Origin: Endozoicomonas elysicola
GTDB taxonomy: Bacteria > Pseudomonadota > Gammaproteobacteria > Pseudomonadales > Endozoicomonadaceae
Reading direction: 5' to 3'
Assembly: GCF_000710775.1 (NCBI RefSeq)
Contig: NZ_JOJP01000001.1
Span: forward strand, 1,875,825-1,939,824
Length of the DNA stretch: 64,000 bases
The notes under the pieces: model-generated
Seen by the model: the letters and a program-made list of their open reading frames with translations, nothing else
What the model was told of the DNA's origin: nothing
The model's database searches: none
Translations under genes and position numbers: made by a program
Part shown: positions 1-9,292 of the stretch, in pieces
Layout of the letters: each line of letters starts with the position of its first letter
Position numbering within the stretch: the first letter of the stretch is position 1

Positions 1-290
1 ACGGTTCCGTAAAATTACGAATAATTCAGACGCTTTTTATACACTATACTGTCGTTTAGTTTACACAGACCAATCATTGGTTCTCCTTTTACAGTCAGGC
101 ATTTACAAGCCTTCTGCCGTTTGCTTTCCATTCGAAAATTGTTTGCTTCTCCATGGTTATGGAGCGGGTAGTGGCTGGGTTGAGCATGATTGTAGTGGTT
201 GGTTGTATCAGTCGTGTGTAGTACCGCTGTTGCGGATGTTGTTATCACAATTTAAGTCTGGTTGTTTCGGTATAAACCCCTAAATCGACG
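1..290. other. Upstream leader region, no convincing gene
   Basis: No reading frame here has a recognisable product or a good ribosome binding site; the short frames on both strands look like chance. The promoter of the polysaccharide operon should lie in this stretch or before the window, because the ops element at 291-302 must be transcribed to act. I could not identify a convincing -35/-10 pair. Confidence 0.4.
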
Positions 291-302
291 GGCGGTAGCG
301 TG
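291..302 (+). promoter_or_regulatory. ops (JUMPstart) element, RfaH recruitment site
   Basis: The 12 bases GGCGGTAGCGTG match the classical ops element, which pauses RNA polymerase and recruits the antiterminator RfaH to long polysaccharide, toxin and conjugation operons. It sits about 170 bases before wecA in the direction of transcription, the usual place for such a leader. The same 12 bases plus nine preceding bases recur on the minus strand at 37024-37044. RfaH regulation is inferred from the motif; no rfaH gene is in the window. Confidence 0.8.
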
Positions 303-469
303 GGGAAGGGCTTGTGTTTTAATGCGAGCCAGGCTTTAAGCGTTATTCGTCAATACATCGATACACTAAGGCTTGTGCTCAGGCTGTGTTAATGCACCTG
401 ACCGTAAATGCGTTGTGTGTTGAACATCAGATCGTCTTTTTTGAACTCCCATCCAGTAGAAAACTATAA

Positions 470-1543
470 ATGGAACTCGCAATAGTTAAAGCCGTTTTTG
501 CCTTTGTGCTGTCCTTTGCTCTTATAAAGTTACTGAAGCCGGTTTCCCGAAAAATGGGGCTGGTGGATAAACCCGATGAACGTAAACACCATGAGAATGC
601 AGTGCCATTAATTGGTGGGTTGGTGATTTACCTGACATTGTTGATTATCGGAATATTCTTTTTTGCGGGCAGTACAACCCTGGCTGCTTATTATGCTGCG
701 GCTGGCCTGCTGACGGTCGTGGGTGTGTTTGATGACCGGTTTAACCTGAGCGTTCGGCTACGCATACTGGCCACCTTTATAGCCACTGGTATGATGATGT
801 ATTTTGGTGGCACCATTTTTACCAACCTTGGGAACCTGCTGGGGTTTGGAGTCATTATCCTGCCATTATGGATCGCAGTGCCATTCACCCTGATTGCGGC
901 TTTTGGCATTGTTAACTGCATGAATATGATTGATGGGATAGACGGCCTCAGCTCCGGCATCTCAATTATTGCGCTGACTTCCATCCTGATTGCTCTGGAC
1001 TTTAATACCCGGCTGCAGATTTTCATTATCGTGTTTATTGCAGCGATTCTGGCCTTTCAGGTATTTAATTTACAGCTGACGTCACGTTTGCAAAAAGTAT
1101 TTATGGGCGATGCAGGCAGCATGATGATTGGCTTTACCCTGATAATGCTGATCGCCTATTGCACACAGGCGACTGCCACCCGTGGGCCAAGGTTTGAAGC
1201 CGTCACCGGATTGTATTTTCTGGGCCTGCCGCTGATCGATATGGTTTCTACCGTATTGCGGCGGGTGAAAAAAGGGATGAACCCCTTTAAGCCGGATCGT
1301 ACCCATGCGCACCATATTTTTATGCATGCCGGTTTCAGCCCAAGGCAGACGCTGGTGATTATGCTGGCCATTGCGGCACTGATTAACGGCATGGGTATAT
1401 TGTTGAACCATCTTGAAACACCGGCCTGGTTACAGTTTGGTTTGTTTATTTTGCTGTTTGCTTTTTATTTTCAGGGGGTTCAGCATGGGTTCAAACTCAG
1501 CCACCTGTTGCAGAAAGTACATGGTGAGCGGGTTCCTTCCTGA
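470..1543 (+). CDS. wecA: WecA-type polyprenyl-phosphate N-acetylhexosamine-1-phosphate transferase
   Basis: Inner-membrane enzyme of the MraY/WecA family that moves a sugar-1-phosphate (in WecA, GlcNAc-1-P from UDP-GlcNAc) onto undecaprenyl phosphate and so starts glycan assembly. The protein has 357 residues, as expected, and about ten hydrophobic segments. It has the DD pair at residues 88-89, the NMIDGIDGL motif at about 152-160, a GDAGS motif near 214 and the HAHH motif near 279, which bind Mg2+ and substrate. It is the first gene after the ops leader. The ATG at 470 has only a weak ribosome site. The family is certain; the exact sugar is inferred. Confidence 0.9.
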   Translation: MELAIVKAVFAFVLSFALIKLLKPVSRKMGLVDKPDERKHHENAVPLIGGLVIYLTLLIIGIFFFAGSTTLAAYYAAAGLLTVVGVFDDRFNLSVRLRILATFIATGMMMYFGGTIFTNLGNLLGFGVIILPLWIAVPFTLIAAFGIVNCMNMIDGIDGLSSGISIIALTSILIALDFNTRLQIFIIVFIAAILAFQVFNLQLTSRLQKVFMGDAGSMMIGFTLIMLIAYCTQATATRGPRFEAVTGLYFLGLPLIDMVSTVLRRVKKGMNPFKPDRTHAHHIFMHAGFSPRQTLVIMLAIAALINGMGILLNHLETPAWLQFGLFILLFAFYFQGVQHGFKLSHLLQKVHGERVPS

Positions 1544-1554
1544 AATTTACATGA

Positions 1555-1675
1555 TTGTTCACCACAGAGGCGCAGAGGACACAGAGTTTTTTAAATTAAA
1601 AGCCTTCCCTCTGTGTTCTCTGTGCCTTTTATGCCCTTTGGGTACTGTGGTGAAAAAGTCTTTTCATCTGATCTT
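1555..1675. repeat. Type A intergenic palindromic repeat
   Basis: An imperfect inverted repeat fills the wecA-ugd gap. The left arm begins CACCACAGAGGCGCAGAGGA and the right arm ends with the complementary CTCTGTG...GTACTGTGGTG. It is related to the ACCACAAAGAGCACGAAG-type elements at about 21.6, 24.3, 24.5 and 26.4 kb. In RNA it would form a long hairpin. Confidence 0.7.
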
Positions 1676-1690
1676 CCTAAGGACTAATAA

Positions 1691-3010
1691 ATGAGAGTCA
1701 CCGTTTTCGGTATTGGCTATGTAGGCTTGGTTCAAGCTGCCGTTCTGGCAGAAGTCGGCCACGATGTTATGTGTGTTGATATCGACCAGCAGAAAGTCGA
1801 CAACCTGAAGAACGGTATCATCCCCATTTACGAACCCGGCCTGGAGACACTGGTCAAAGGAAACTTCGAATCCGGTCGGCTGCAATTTACCACCAACGCC
1901 GCAGAAGGTGTTGAACACGGTAAACTGCAGTTTATTGCGGTAGGCACACCACCGGATGAGGACGGCTCGGCCGATCTGAAATACGTACTGGCCGTGGCAG
2001 AAACCATCGCCACCCATATGAGCAGTGATAAAATCATTATCAATAAATCCACCGTACCGGTGGGAACGGGCGATAAGGTAAAAGCCAAAGTCACAGAAGT
2101 ATTAACTGCCCGTAATGCGGAGCTTGGCTTTCATGTGTGTTCAAACCCCGAATTCCTGAAAGAAGGCGCTGCCGTTAACGACTGCATGAAGCCTGACCGA
2201 ATCGTGATCGGTACCGACAGCGATGAAGTAAAAGATGTGATGCACGAACTCTATGCACCGTTTAATCGCAACCATGACCGTATCATTTTTATGGATGTGC
2301 GCAGTGCCGAGCTGACCAAATACGCCGCCAACTGCATGCTGGCCACCAAGATCAGCTTTATGAATGAAATGGCCGGGTTGGCAGAACGGTTAGGCGCTGA
2401 TATTGAAATGGTTCGCCAGGGTATTGGGTCAGACCCTCGGATTGGTTACCACTTTATTTACCCCGGTTGTGGTTATGGTGGTTCTTGCTTCCCGAAAGAT
2501 GTGCAGGCACTAAAGCGTACCGCAGAAGAGATTGATTTTGAGCCCCTGATATTAAGAGCTGTTGAAGATCGTAATGCTCAGCAGAAGCAGGTGCTGTTCA
2601 ACAAAATCTCGGCTCATTATAAAGGTGATTTGGCTGGTAAGACCTTTGCACTCTGGGGACTTTCTTTCAAACCCAATACTGACGATATGCGTGATGCGCC
2701 CAGTCGGGTATTGATGGAGGCACTGTGGCAGGCTGGTGCTAAAGTGCAGGCATTTGATCCGGAAGCTATGGAAGAAACTCAGCGTATTTATGGTGTGCGG
2801 AACGATCTGCAGCTGTGTGGTACCCGGCAGTCGGCGTTGCAAGGGGCGGATGCTTTGGTGATTTGTACTGAATGGAAACAGTTTTGGGCGCCCGATTTTG
2901 AGTTGATGAAAGAATTGCTAAATGAAGTAGTGATTTTTGACGGGAGAAATTTGTTTGACCCTGAATTGATGAAGCGGAATGAATTTACTTATTTGGCTAT
3001 TGGCCGGTGA
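1691..3010 (+). CDS. ugd: UDP-glucose 6-dehydrogenase
   Basis: Oxidises UDP-glucose twice with NAD+ to UDP-glucuronate, a cytosolic precursor for acidic polysaccharides. The N-terminus has the Rossmann motif GIGYVG at residues 7-12. The active-site block [12 protein letters not shown] holds the catalytic cysteine at residue 266, and the C-terminal UDP-binding domain ([13 protein letters not shown]) is intact. The 439-residue length is typical of bacterial UDP-glucose/GDP-mannose dehydrogenases. The UDP-glucose type is preferred over GDP-mannose dehydrogenase from overall resemblance. The ATG follows AAGGACTAATAA, a good ribosome site. Confidence 0.93.
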   Translation: MRVTVFGIGYVGLVQAAVLAEVGHDVMCVDIDQQKVDNLKNGIIPIYEPGLETLVKGNFESGRLQFTTNAAEGVEHGKLQFIAVGTPPDEDGSADLKYVLAVAETIATHMSSDKIIINKSTVPVGTGDKVKAKVTEVLTARNAELGFHVCSNPEFLKEGAAVNDCMKPDRIVIGTDSDEVKDVMHELYAPFNRNHDRIIFMDVRSAELTKYAANCMLATKISFMNEMAGLAERLGADIEMVRQGIGSDPRIGYHFIYPGCGYGGSCFPKDVQALKRTAEEIDFEPLILRAVEDRNAQQKQVLFNKISAHYKGDLAGKTFALWGLSFKPNTDDMRDAPSRVLMEALWQAGAKVQAFDPEAMEETQRIYGVRNDLQLCGTRQSALQGADALVICTEWKQFWAPDFELMKELLNEVVIFDGRNLFDPELMKRNEFTYLAIGR

Positions 3011-3224
3011 GCTTGAAGAAAGCCTAAGTTTAAAAAGATAGGCATTGGGTGTTCAAGATTCAAGACTTGACCCCAGCTTTTTAGTGCCCGGCTTCTTAGG
3101 ATCGCTAAGGGTTCAGTTGATAATGGTCACAAAATGAAAAGTATTGCAAAGAAAAAATACACTTGGGATATCATAACGAATATGTATGAATCTCTTTACT
3201 AATACATGGCAGTAGGTCTCAAGC
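3011..3224. repeat. REP-like sequence in intergenic gap
   Basis: The gap contains TTCAAGATTCAAGACTTGACCCC at about 3051-3074. Its reverse complement begins GGGGTCAAGTCTTGAATC, the style of GGGGTCA-type REP sequences mobilised by RAYT transposases. The remainder is AT-rich and marks the switch into the AT-rich block. No gene is evident. Confidence 0.4.
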
Positions 3225-4448
3225 TTGTCAGTTCTCAGAAAGAAAATAAAAGAGTCATTCTTAAGTAGTAATTCTCGTCTGCTATTTTCCATAATTGGAT
3301 CGTTAACTCTCGTTCCGTTACTTATAACACATCTAGGACCTGAAAAGTACGGGATGGTTATGTCCATTACAGTCATAACTGGGTTGACTGTTTGTTTTGA
3401 ATCAGGCGTAGCAAAGTATATTGTAAAAAAGGCAGGGAATCATGGTATAGAATATAATATTGTTTATATATTAACATTGTCTTTGATAAATGTTTTAAGT
3501 ACTTGCGTACTACTTTTTTTGTTAAGCATGCTATTTGAGTTTAATAATGAACACTATGCCTACTATGTTGTATCTATAACTGTTTTGCTGTTGATGTCGA
3601 TCAACACACTTTTAAAATCAATTCTAGAATATAATTTACTCTTTAAAGAAATACAAACCTATGCCTTCATCAATTCATTTAGTATGTTGGTGTATTTGTT
3701 TTTTATCAGCTTAATTAGCCTTGATGTTAGGCATCTGTTTTTGGCTCATTTTTTTTCTGTTATCAGTGGATCAATTTACTTGGTTTGCAAATTAGGTAAA
3801 ATAGAATTAAAAAATATCAACAGACAACCGTTTGTCGATGTTTTTAGAGAGCGAAATGTACTTTTAAAATATTATTTTATGGGCTTGAGTGTTTCGGGTT
3901 TTCATCCGTTATCGAGAGCGTTATTTCTAACATGTTTTGGAACAACTGGTTTTGTAATCTGGGACGTTTCTTCAAGGTTAGCTCAGGTTGCTAATAGCAT
4001 TATAACTAGCTTATCTCTCCCTATATACTCTTTAGCAATTAGAGAGCCAAAGTCTGTAAGTAAAAATGCAGTCCTTAAGATATTTATTGGTTCGCTAATG
4101 ATGTATGTTCTAGGAATGGTATTTTACTATTTTACGCGATGTTATATTGTTAAATATTTTTCTTTATCCGAAGTTTATAACTCAATCGATACCATAATAT
4201 TTTTTCTGGTTTTTGGTTTCTGTTGTAATGGTGTTTCTGAGCCATTCAGTAGATACATTATTGCAACCTCAAATTTAAAAGATTATGTGATGATAAAAAT
4301 GTCATCAATTATGATGATGTTTGTTTTATTTATAAGTAATACTCTGTCCGATGTTAATTTTTCCATTTGGTACTTCATAATTAATGTATTAACTTCCTTT
4401 CTAATATCTATCATGTTTTATCGGCGGAATATATATAGTTATGGATGA
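3225..4448 (+). CDS. wzx: Wzx-like polysaccharide flippase
   Basis: A 407-residue integral membrane protein with about twelve hydrophobic segments and the organisation of MATE-like/MOP flippases (PST family) that flip lipid-linked repeat units across the inner membrane. The N-terminus resembles Wzx proteins: a short basic stretch, then SNSRLLFSIIGSLTLVPLLI and a GPEKYG loop. The in-frame stop at 3213 and a GTAGG about nine bases upstream favour the TTG start at 3225; the next methionine is already inside the second membrane segment. It overlaps the next gene by 8 bases. The coding sequence is much more AT-rich than ugd, which suggests transfer. Confidence 0.8.
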   Translation: MSVLRKKIKESFLSSNSRLLFSIIGSLTLVPLLITHLGPEKYGMVMSITVITGLTVCFESGVAKYIVKKAGNHGIEYNIVYILTLSLINVLSTCVLLFLLSMLFEFNNEHYAYYVVSITVLLLMSINTLLKSILEYNLLFKEIQTYAFINSFSMLVYLFFISLISLDVRHLFLAHFFSVISGSIYLVCKLGKIELKNINRQPFVDVFRERNVLLKYYFMGLSVSGFHPLSRALFLTCFGTTGFVIWDVSSRLAQVANSIITSLSLPIYSLAIREPKSVSKNAVLKIFIGSLMMYVLGMVFYYFTRCYIVKYFSLSEVYNSIDTIIFFLVFGFCCNGVSEPFSRYIIATSNLKDYVMIKMSSIMMMFVLFISNTLSDVNFSIWYFIINVLTSFLISIMFYRRNIYSYG

Positions 4449-5697
4449 GTTGCAAATACTATTTATTTCATGCATGTTTCTATACTGGTCTATTGTTAAT
4501 CCCACTTATGCAGTTATAATATATTTATTATTTTCCACTAAGGTGCTTGGTTTTTATGACCTGGGTGACTTGATTATAGGTGGTCTAGATATTGGCTACT
4601 TCACTCTACACATGATTTTGATGGTTTCGATTATATTAACTGGTGCGTATAGAAGACTTCCCAGCAAGTTAACCGGTTTATATTTAGTGGCAATATTATT
4701 ACTTTTCTATGGGTTAATTTATCCAGTTGCACTTGGTTATCAGTCATTTACATATTCAATTATTGGTTCAAAAGACTACTTGTCAATAATTTTATTGTTT
4801 TATATGGCCGCAAATGTAGATACGATTGACCGAGATTTGGTATTTAAGTTTTTATGTGGTGTCGCAATTTATTTTTCATTTGTCTATGTAGTGTTTGCTT
4901 TATTCACTATTGCTCCGACAAAGTATTTGGTTATATATGAAAGTGGGACTATTGCCGCTAGAACATACTTTCCTACTTACATAAGTCTTGCAATATTTTA
5001 TTTGTTAAGCAAGGGGAACCTCAAACAAACTAAAATAACAATAGCATTTACCATAATGATTATTGGGTTGATATTTAGCAATTACACATCAATTACATTA
5101 ACTACACTTGCTTTTGCTTATTTTAGTCTTTTATTTAAGAGTGGGAAATACTCTAAAGGTGCTCATCTTTTTATAACTTTACTGTTATTGATTACATTGA
5201 TATGTCTAGTAGAATTATTACATCCAAATTTTTCAAGCCAGTTATGGACAAAAATATCAGAAGTACTTAGGCAAGAAGATTTATCTCAGCGCACAAGAAC
5301 GATTTATAATGAATTTAGATGGGAGGCTATTAACAAGAACCCTTTATGGGGTTATGGCTTTCTACATCCGTCATCTTATGTGATGGATAGTTTTGTGGGG
5401 CGAGTGCAAGGAAGTTACTTGATGAATTCTCTTGCTGTAATTGACTCTGGTTATGTTGATCTTTTGACCAAGTTTGGTTTTTTTGGTACAGGAATATATC
5501 TAATCTGTATTGTATATTACGTAGGTTTGCTAGTTAAACAAAAAGATACTCGAGTGATGGGTTTTTTTCTAGTTCAGTTTTTCCTTGTCAATTATACATG
5601 GTCGGTACTTAGCTATCGCCATGGGATTATTCCTATGTCCATTGTGTTGGCATTATTTTTATTTACGCATTCAGGGAAGAAGATTAAAAGGGTTTGA
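4441..5697 (+). CDS. wzy: Wzy-like O-antigen/capsule polymerase
   Basis: A 418-residue polytopic membrane protein with about ten to twelve hydrophobic segments and a larger external loop around residues 270-335 (after LLHPNFSSQLW, including REDLSQRTRTIYNEFRWEA and NPLWGYGF). This loop with an R-x-x-x-x-x-x-x-NPLxGxG pattern is typical of the O-antigen ligase/polymerase superfamily (Wzy_C-like). It is translationally coupled to the upstream flippase by an 8-base overlap and to the next gene through the TTGA at its stop. Polymerisation of lipid-linked repeat units at the periplasmic face is inferred from fold and context. Confidence 0.75.
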   Translation: MDELQILFISCMFLYWSIVNPTYAVIIYLLFSTKVLGFYDLGDLIIGGLDIGYFTLHMILMVSIILTGAYRRLPSKLTGLYLVAILLLFYGLIYPVALGYQSFTYSIIGSKDYLSIILLFYMAANVDTIDRDLVFKFLCGVAIYFSFVYVVFALFTIAPTKYLVIYESGTIAARTYFPTYISLAIFYLLSKGNLKQTKITIAFTIMIIGLIFSNYTSITLTTLAFAYFSLLFKSGKYSKGAHLFITLLLLITLICLVELLHPNFSSQLWTKISEVLRQEDLSQRTRTIYNEFRWEAINKNPLWGYGFLHPSSYVMDSFVGRVQGSYLMNSLAVIDSGYVDLLTKFGFFGTGIYLICIVYYVGLLVKQKDTRVMGFFLVQFFLVNYTWSVLSYRHGIIPMSIVLALFLFTHSGKKIKRV

Positions 5698-5699
5698 AT

Positions 5700-6761
5700 A
5701 TGAATGTTCTGTATCTACTCGCTACATTGAATATCAAAACGGGTACACCAAAGAAAATACTCGATTTAGTCGGTGAGAGTTCTGCTAATAGTACAGTTTT
5801 TACATGGACACTTGGTAGTTCAGAAAACGCTAAATTATATAGGGCTAATGGTGCAGACGTAGTTCAAATTGATGGTGGTAGAAATGTATTTTTAGTTATA
5901 TATAAACTTAAAAGATTAATTGATGCAAAGAATATTGATGTAGTGGTTTGTCATTACTCTTATGGAGAGTTTATTGGTTCGATATTGAAAGTGCTATGCC
6001 AAAATATAAAAATTGTTGTGCCCTTCGTCGGCCCGTTCGCACCTTCTAGATTAAAAAGAATTGTCCTTGAAAGCTTCTCATATAAAAAATTAGATGCCGT
6101 AATCTATGTTTCTGAATATATCAAGAAAGAAAAGCTTATTCAATTTCCAATGCTAAAGAACGTCGAGTCTAGAGTAATATATAATGGTACAGATCTTCCT
6201 TTGGAAAAATACAAGATTAAAAGTGAAAATTTTTTGACAATGAGTACCACTGGCTCACTCATTGACTGGAAAAATATCGACTTCCTTTTGCCCATTATTA
6301 AGGATTTAAAAAGTAAACATCACCTTGATACTCGACTTTATATTTTGGGTGCTGGCCCAATGAAAAGCATATTGCAAGATAAAATTGCGATGTTGGGCTT
6401 AGGAAATGATGTGGTATTGGTCGGCGCCACTGACAATGTTGGCGGTTATCTTAATGCAAGCGATATATATTTACATCCATCCTTAAAAGAAGGATTTGGT
6501 GTAGCCGTCATTGAAGGAATGTATTGTGAAAACTGCGTGATTACATCAGATAAAGGTGCACTTCCTGAATTGACCAATAACGTATCTTCATTTTCAATAG
6601 CTTGTGATAGCACGTTATGGGTAGATAAGATTGTCGAACTCTGTGGGTCAGATAAGTTAGAAGTTTTAAAACAACATAGTAAAACTTATGTAGAAAGTAA
6701 ATTTTCTACAAAATTGTTTTCTAGTAAATATGACACCTTTCTTGATTCTTTGATAAAATAA
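5700..6761 (+). CDS. Glycosyltransferase family 4
   Basis: Cytosolic GT-B glycosyltransferase, about 353 residues. The C-terminal half has the GT4 signature: sugar-nucleotide binding block YILGAGPMK, then LHPSLKEGFGVAVIEGM with the E-x7-E pattern near residues 262-270. The N-terminal acceptor domain starts NVLYLLATLNIKTGTPKK. An in-frame TTG lies at 5694, overlapping the wzy stop, but the ATG at 5700 is simpler. Donor and acceptor sugars cannot be read from the sequence. It is part of the AT-rich co-oriented operon. Confidence 0.8.
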   Translation: MNVLYLLATLNIKTGTPKKILDLVGESSANSTVFTWTLGSSENAKLYRANGADVVQIDGGRNVFLVIYKLKRLIDAKNIDVVVCHYSYGEFIGSILKVLCQNIKIVVPFVGPFAPSRLKRIVLESFSYKKLDAVIYVSEYIKKEKLIQFPMLKNVESRVIYNGTDLPLEKYKIKSENFLTMSTTGSLIDWKNIDFLLPIIKDLKSKHHLDTRLYILGAGPMKSILQDKIAMLGLGNDVVLVGATDNVGGYLNASDIYLHPSLKEGFGVAVIEGMYCENCVITSDKGALPELTNNVSSFSIACDSTLWVDKIVELCGSDKLEVLKQHSKTYVESKFSTKLFSSKYDTFLDSLIK

Positions 6762-6770
6762 GATTGTTTA

Positions 6771-8030
6771 ATGTATAAAGAAGTATTTAGTTTTTTTGAA
6801 GAAAATAATATCGAATATGCAGTACTTAATGGATATGAAGAGCTGGAGAATATATATGATACTGCGAAAGACGTAGATATATTAATTGAGCGCGTGTCAT
6901 TTGGAAATCTAAGAAATATTATTCATGATATGTGCAAAGAAAATAACTTCTCAATTGTTCAAATTTTACATCATGATGTTTGGGCTATGGATGTGTTTTT
7001 ATACTCACATAGTCAAAATCAAATGTTACATTTGGATTTTTATGCAGAAGTTTCTTCTAATGGTAAGTATATTTATAGTACAAGTGAACTACTAAAAAAT
7101 ACGAAAAATTATCGCGGATTTAAAATATTATCTCCTGCTCACGAACTTATAACCTATTTTGATAAATGTATCAGAAAAAATAATTTCAGTAAGGAAGTAT
7201 TAGAAAAATTCGGTAGTTTGTTATTTGAAAATTCGAAAGCATCTGCAGAGTTACAGCGTATCTTCGGGGAAGACGCTAGCTTGCTTGAATCTATCTTTGC
7301 TAACAAAGACACTGATTTACTAGTAGATAATATAGATGTGCTAAAGGATAAAATAAATCAAAGGAAAATTACAGCTAGATTCTACTTATTAGGCGAGATT
7401 AAAAGAATTATTTCTCGAATATTGAAGCCAACTGGTATAACTATTGCCTTCTACGGTTGCGACGGGGTAGGTAAGTCAACAGTAATAGAAAAAATTATAC
7501 GAAGCCAAATGCCGTTTCGTCAGACACAATATTTTCATTTCAAGCCTTTGCATGCTCGAAACACAACTGAAGGAAATAGCTCTACTCCTCATTTGATGGG
7601 AAAATATTCTTATACCAAGTCAGTCGTTAAGCTTTTTTATTTCGTATTGCAATATAATCTGGGATGGTTGAAAAATATTTCACCCTTGAGGGTGAAGAGT
7701 TATATGATCATTTTTGATCGCTATTACTTTGATATTTTTGTAGACCAAATAAGATATCGTTATGGTGCAAGTGACATACTGTTACGATTAGCTGGTTGGT
7801 TAATACCTAAGCCAAACATTAGCTTCGTTTTAGTTGCTCCGCCCGAAGTAATTTATGCAAGAAAACAAGAAGTTGAATTGGCCAACCTTTCAACACAAGT
7901 CTACGGCTACAAAAAATTGGCAAAAAATAACGATTATTATCTAGTTGAAGCTAACTCTTCACTAGACAAAGTAGTGAAAACAGTTAGAACACATATCTTA
8001 GATCAGATGAAAGAAAGGCACTTGAATTGA
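6771..8030 (+). CDS. Two-domain protein: nucleotidyltransferase-like plus thymidylate-kinase-like P-loop domain
   Basis: The N-terminal ~200 residues resemble a nucleotidyltransferase fold (VLNGYEELENIYDTAKDVDILI, with a D-V-D metal-binding pair as in minimal nucleotidyltransferases). The C-terminal half starts with a Walker A loop GCDGVGKST near residue 227, followed by an FDRYYFD motif typical of dTMP-kinase-like proteins. Such fusions occur in polysaccharide clusters, where they are usually called thymidylate kinases; a role in phosphorylating a sugar or alcohol intermediate is only a guess. It ends in a TTGA overlap with the next gene, so translation is probably coupled. Confidence 0.65.
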   Translation: MYKEVFSFFEENNIEYAVLNGYEELENIYDTAKDVDILIERVSFGNLRNIIHDMCKENNFSIVQILHHDVWAMDVFLYSHSQNQMLHLDFYAEVSSNGKYIYSTSELLKNTKNYRGFKILSPAHELITYFDKCIRKNNFSKEVLEKFGSLLFENSKASAELQRIFGEDASLLESIFANKDTDLLVDNIDVLKDKINQRKITARFYLLGEIKRIISRILKPTGITIAFYGCDGVGKSTVIEKIIRSQMPFRQTQYFHFKPLHARNTTEGNSSTPHLMGKYSYTKSVVKLFYFVLQYNLGWLKNISPLRVKSYMIIFDRYYFDIFVDQIRYRYGASDILLRLAGWLIPKPNISFVLVAPPEVIYARKQEVELANLSTQVYGYKKLAKNNDYYLVEANSSLDKVVKTVRTHILDQMKERHLN

Positions 8031-9292
8031 AGAATATCCTGATTGCTGCATATGCTTGTGAACCAAATAAAGGTAGCGAACCAGAAGTTGGTTGGCAAAC
8101 TGTAGTGCATATAGCAAATGAAAATAAAGAGAGCACTATTTATGTAGTGACAAAGAAAAATAATCAAATTTCTATCAACAACCAAGAGGGTATACCAACA
8201 AACATAAAGTTCATTTATTATGAACTCCCAAAAAAATTTACATTTTGGAAAAGAGGTCAGCGTGGTGTTCGTACGTATTACTATATGTGGATGTATGGTG
8301 CTGTCAGGCATGTCAAAGCGCAGGGACTTGATTTTGATGTTATACACCATGTGACATTTGTAAATGACTGGCTCCCTAGCCTCTGGTATAAGTTGAAAAA
8401 GAATGACAATATATTTATTTGGGGCGCGATAGGTAGTAACGATAGAATACCAAGAGAATTTATACCCAAAAAAAAAAATCGACTTATAGAATCATTAAGA
8501 ATGACACTGCAGGCGATTTTTCGAAACTTCGACATCCATTTTCACAGATGTAAACGTTCAGCGGACTTTATCATTGGCATAAATGACGACGTTTTTAATA
8601 AAATGAATTTGAATGGTTCGCACAACTTTTACCATACCCCTGCTATTGCTGTAAGCGAGAAGTATGTTAGAGCAGTAGATTATGTTCGTGAGCCAAACAA
8701 TGATTTTCTAATTGTATCGGTTGGCCGGTTGATTTACATAAAAAATTTCAAACTGACTATTGAAGCTTTTGCTAGTTTTCTAAATTTCAACAAAGTTAAT
8801 AGTCGACTTATAATAATTGGTTCTGGCCCAGATTTAGAAGAGTTAAAATCTCTTGCTATAAAGTTGGGGGTTGCTGACTTTGTCGACTTTAAGGGGCAAA
8901 TTGAACAAGAAGAAGTTTTTGAATATATGAAAAAGAGTGATCTTTTTCTATACCCAACCTTGGAAAATGCCGGTTTTGTGTATTTAGAGGCGATGACATA
9001 TGGATTGCCCATTGTTGCACTTGATCATGGTGGTGCAAAACAATTTATCACGACAGATAAAGAACTACAGTTAGTTCAGCCTAATCAACCATATAAAGAA
9101 ATTGTATCTTCTATGGCATCTCGCATTGAAGGTTTTTATCAAGACAGTAAAAAGTGTCGTGAAGTTGGTGATTTAAATCGTGAAAACCTTTTAAATAGTT
9201 TAACTTGGGAATCCAAGGCGAAATTTTATTCGAAACTTTATTTTAAAAAACAAGGGCGTGAAAATGTACTACAAGTTGACGCTAAAAAATAG
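8027..9292 (+). CDS. Glycosyltransferase family 4
   Basis: A 421-residue GT-B glycosyltransferase. The N-terminus NILIAAYACEPNKGSEPEVGW is typical of a GT4 group with an EPxxGSExxxGW loop at the acceptor site. The donor domain has VSVGRLIYIKN and IIIGSGPDLEEL, then YPTLENAGFVYLEAMTYGLP with the conserved glutamates. The start is a TTG overlapping the stop of the upstream gene (TTGA at 8027-8030); no better start exists upstream. The sugar specificity is unknown. Confidence 0.8.
   Translation: MKNILIAAYACEPNKGSEPEVGWQTVVHIANENKESTIYVVTKKNNQISINNQEGIPTNIKFIYYELPKKFTFWKRGQRGVRTYYYMWMYGAVRHVKAQGLDFDVIHHVTFVNDWLPSLWYKLKKNDNIFIWGAIGSNDRIPREFIPKKKNRLIESLRMTLQAIFRNFDIHFHRCKRSADFIIGINDDVFNKMNLNGSHNFYHTPAIAVSEKYVRAVDYVREPNNDFLIVSVGRLIYIKNFKLTIEAFASFLNFNKVNSRLIIIGSGPDLEELKSLAIKLGVADFVDFKGQIEQEEVFEYMKKSDLFLYPTLENAGFVYLEAMTYGLPIVALDHGGAKQFITTDKELQLVQPNQPYKEIVSSMASRIEGFYQDSKKCREVGDLNRENLLNSLTWESKAKFYSKLYFKKQGRENVLQVDAKK

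Noticed and set aside
77-283. Short plus frame and an overlapping minus frame before the ops element
   Set aside because: Neither has a ribosome site or protein-like composition; both look like chance frames in leader DNA.
1413-1694. Plus-strand frame running from the end of wecA through the first palindromic repeat
   Set aside because: It overlaps wecA in another frame and most of it is the repeat element.
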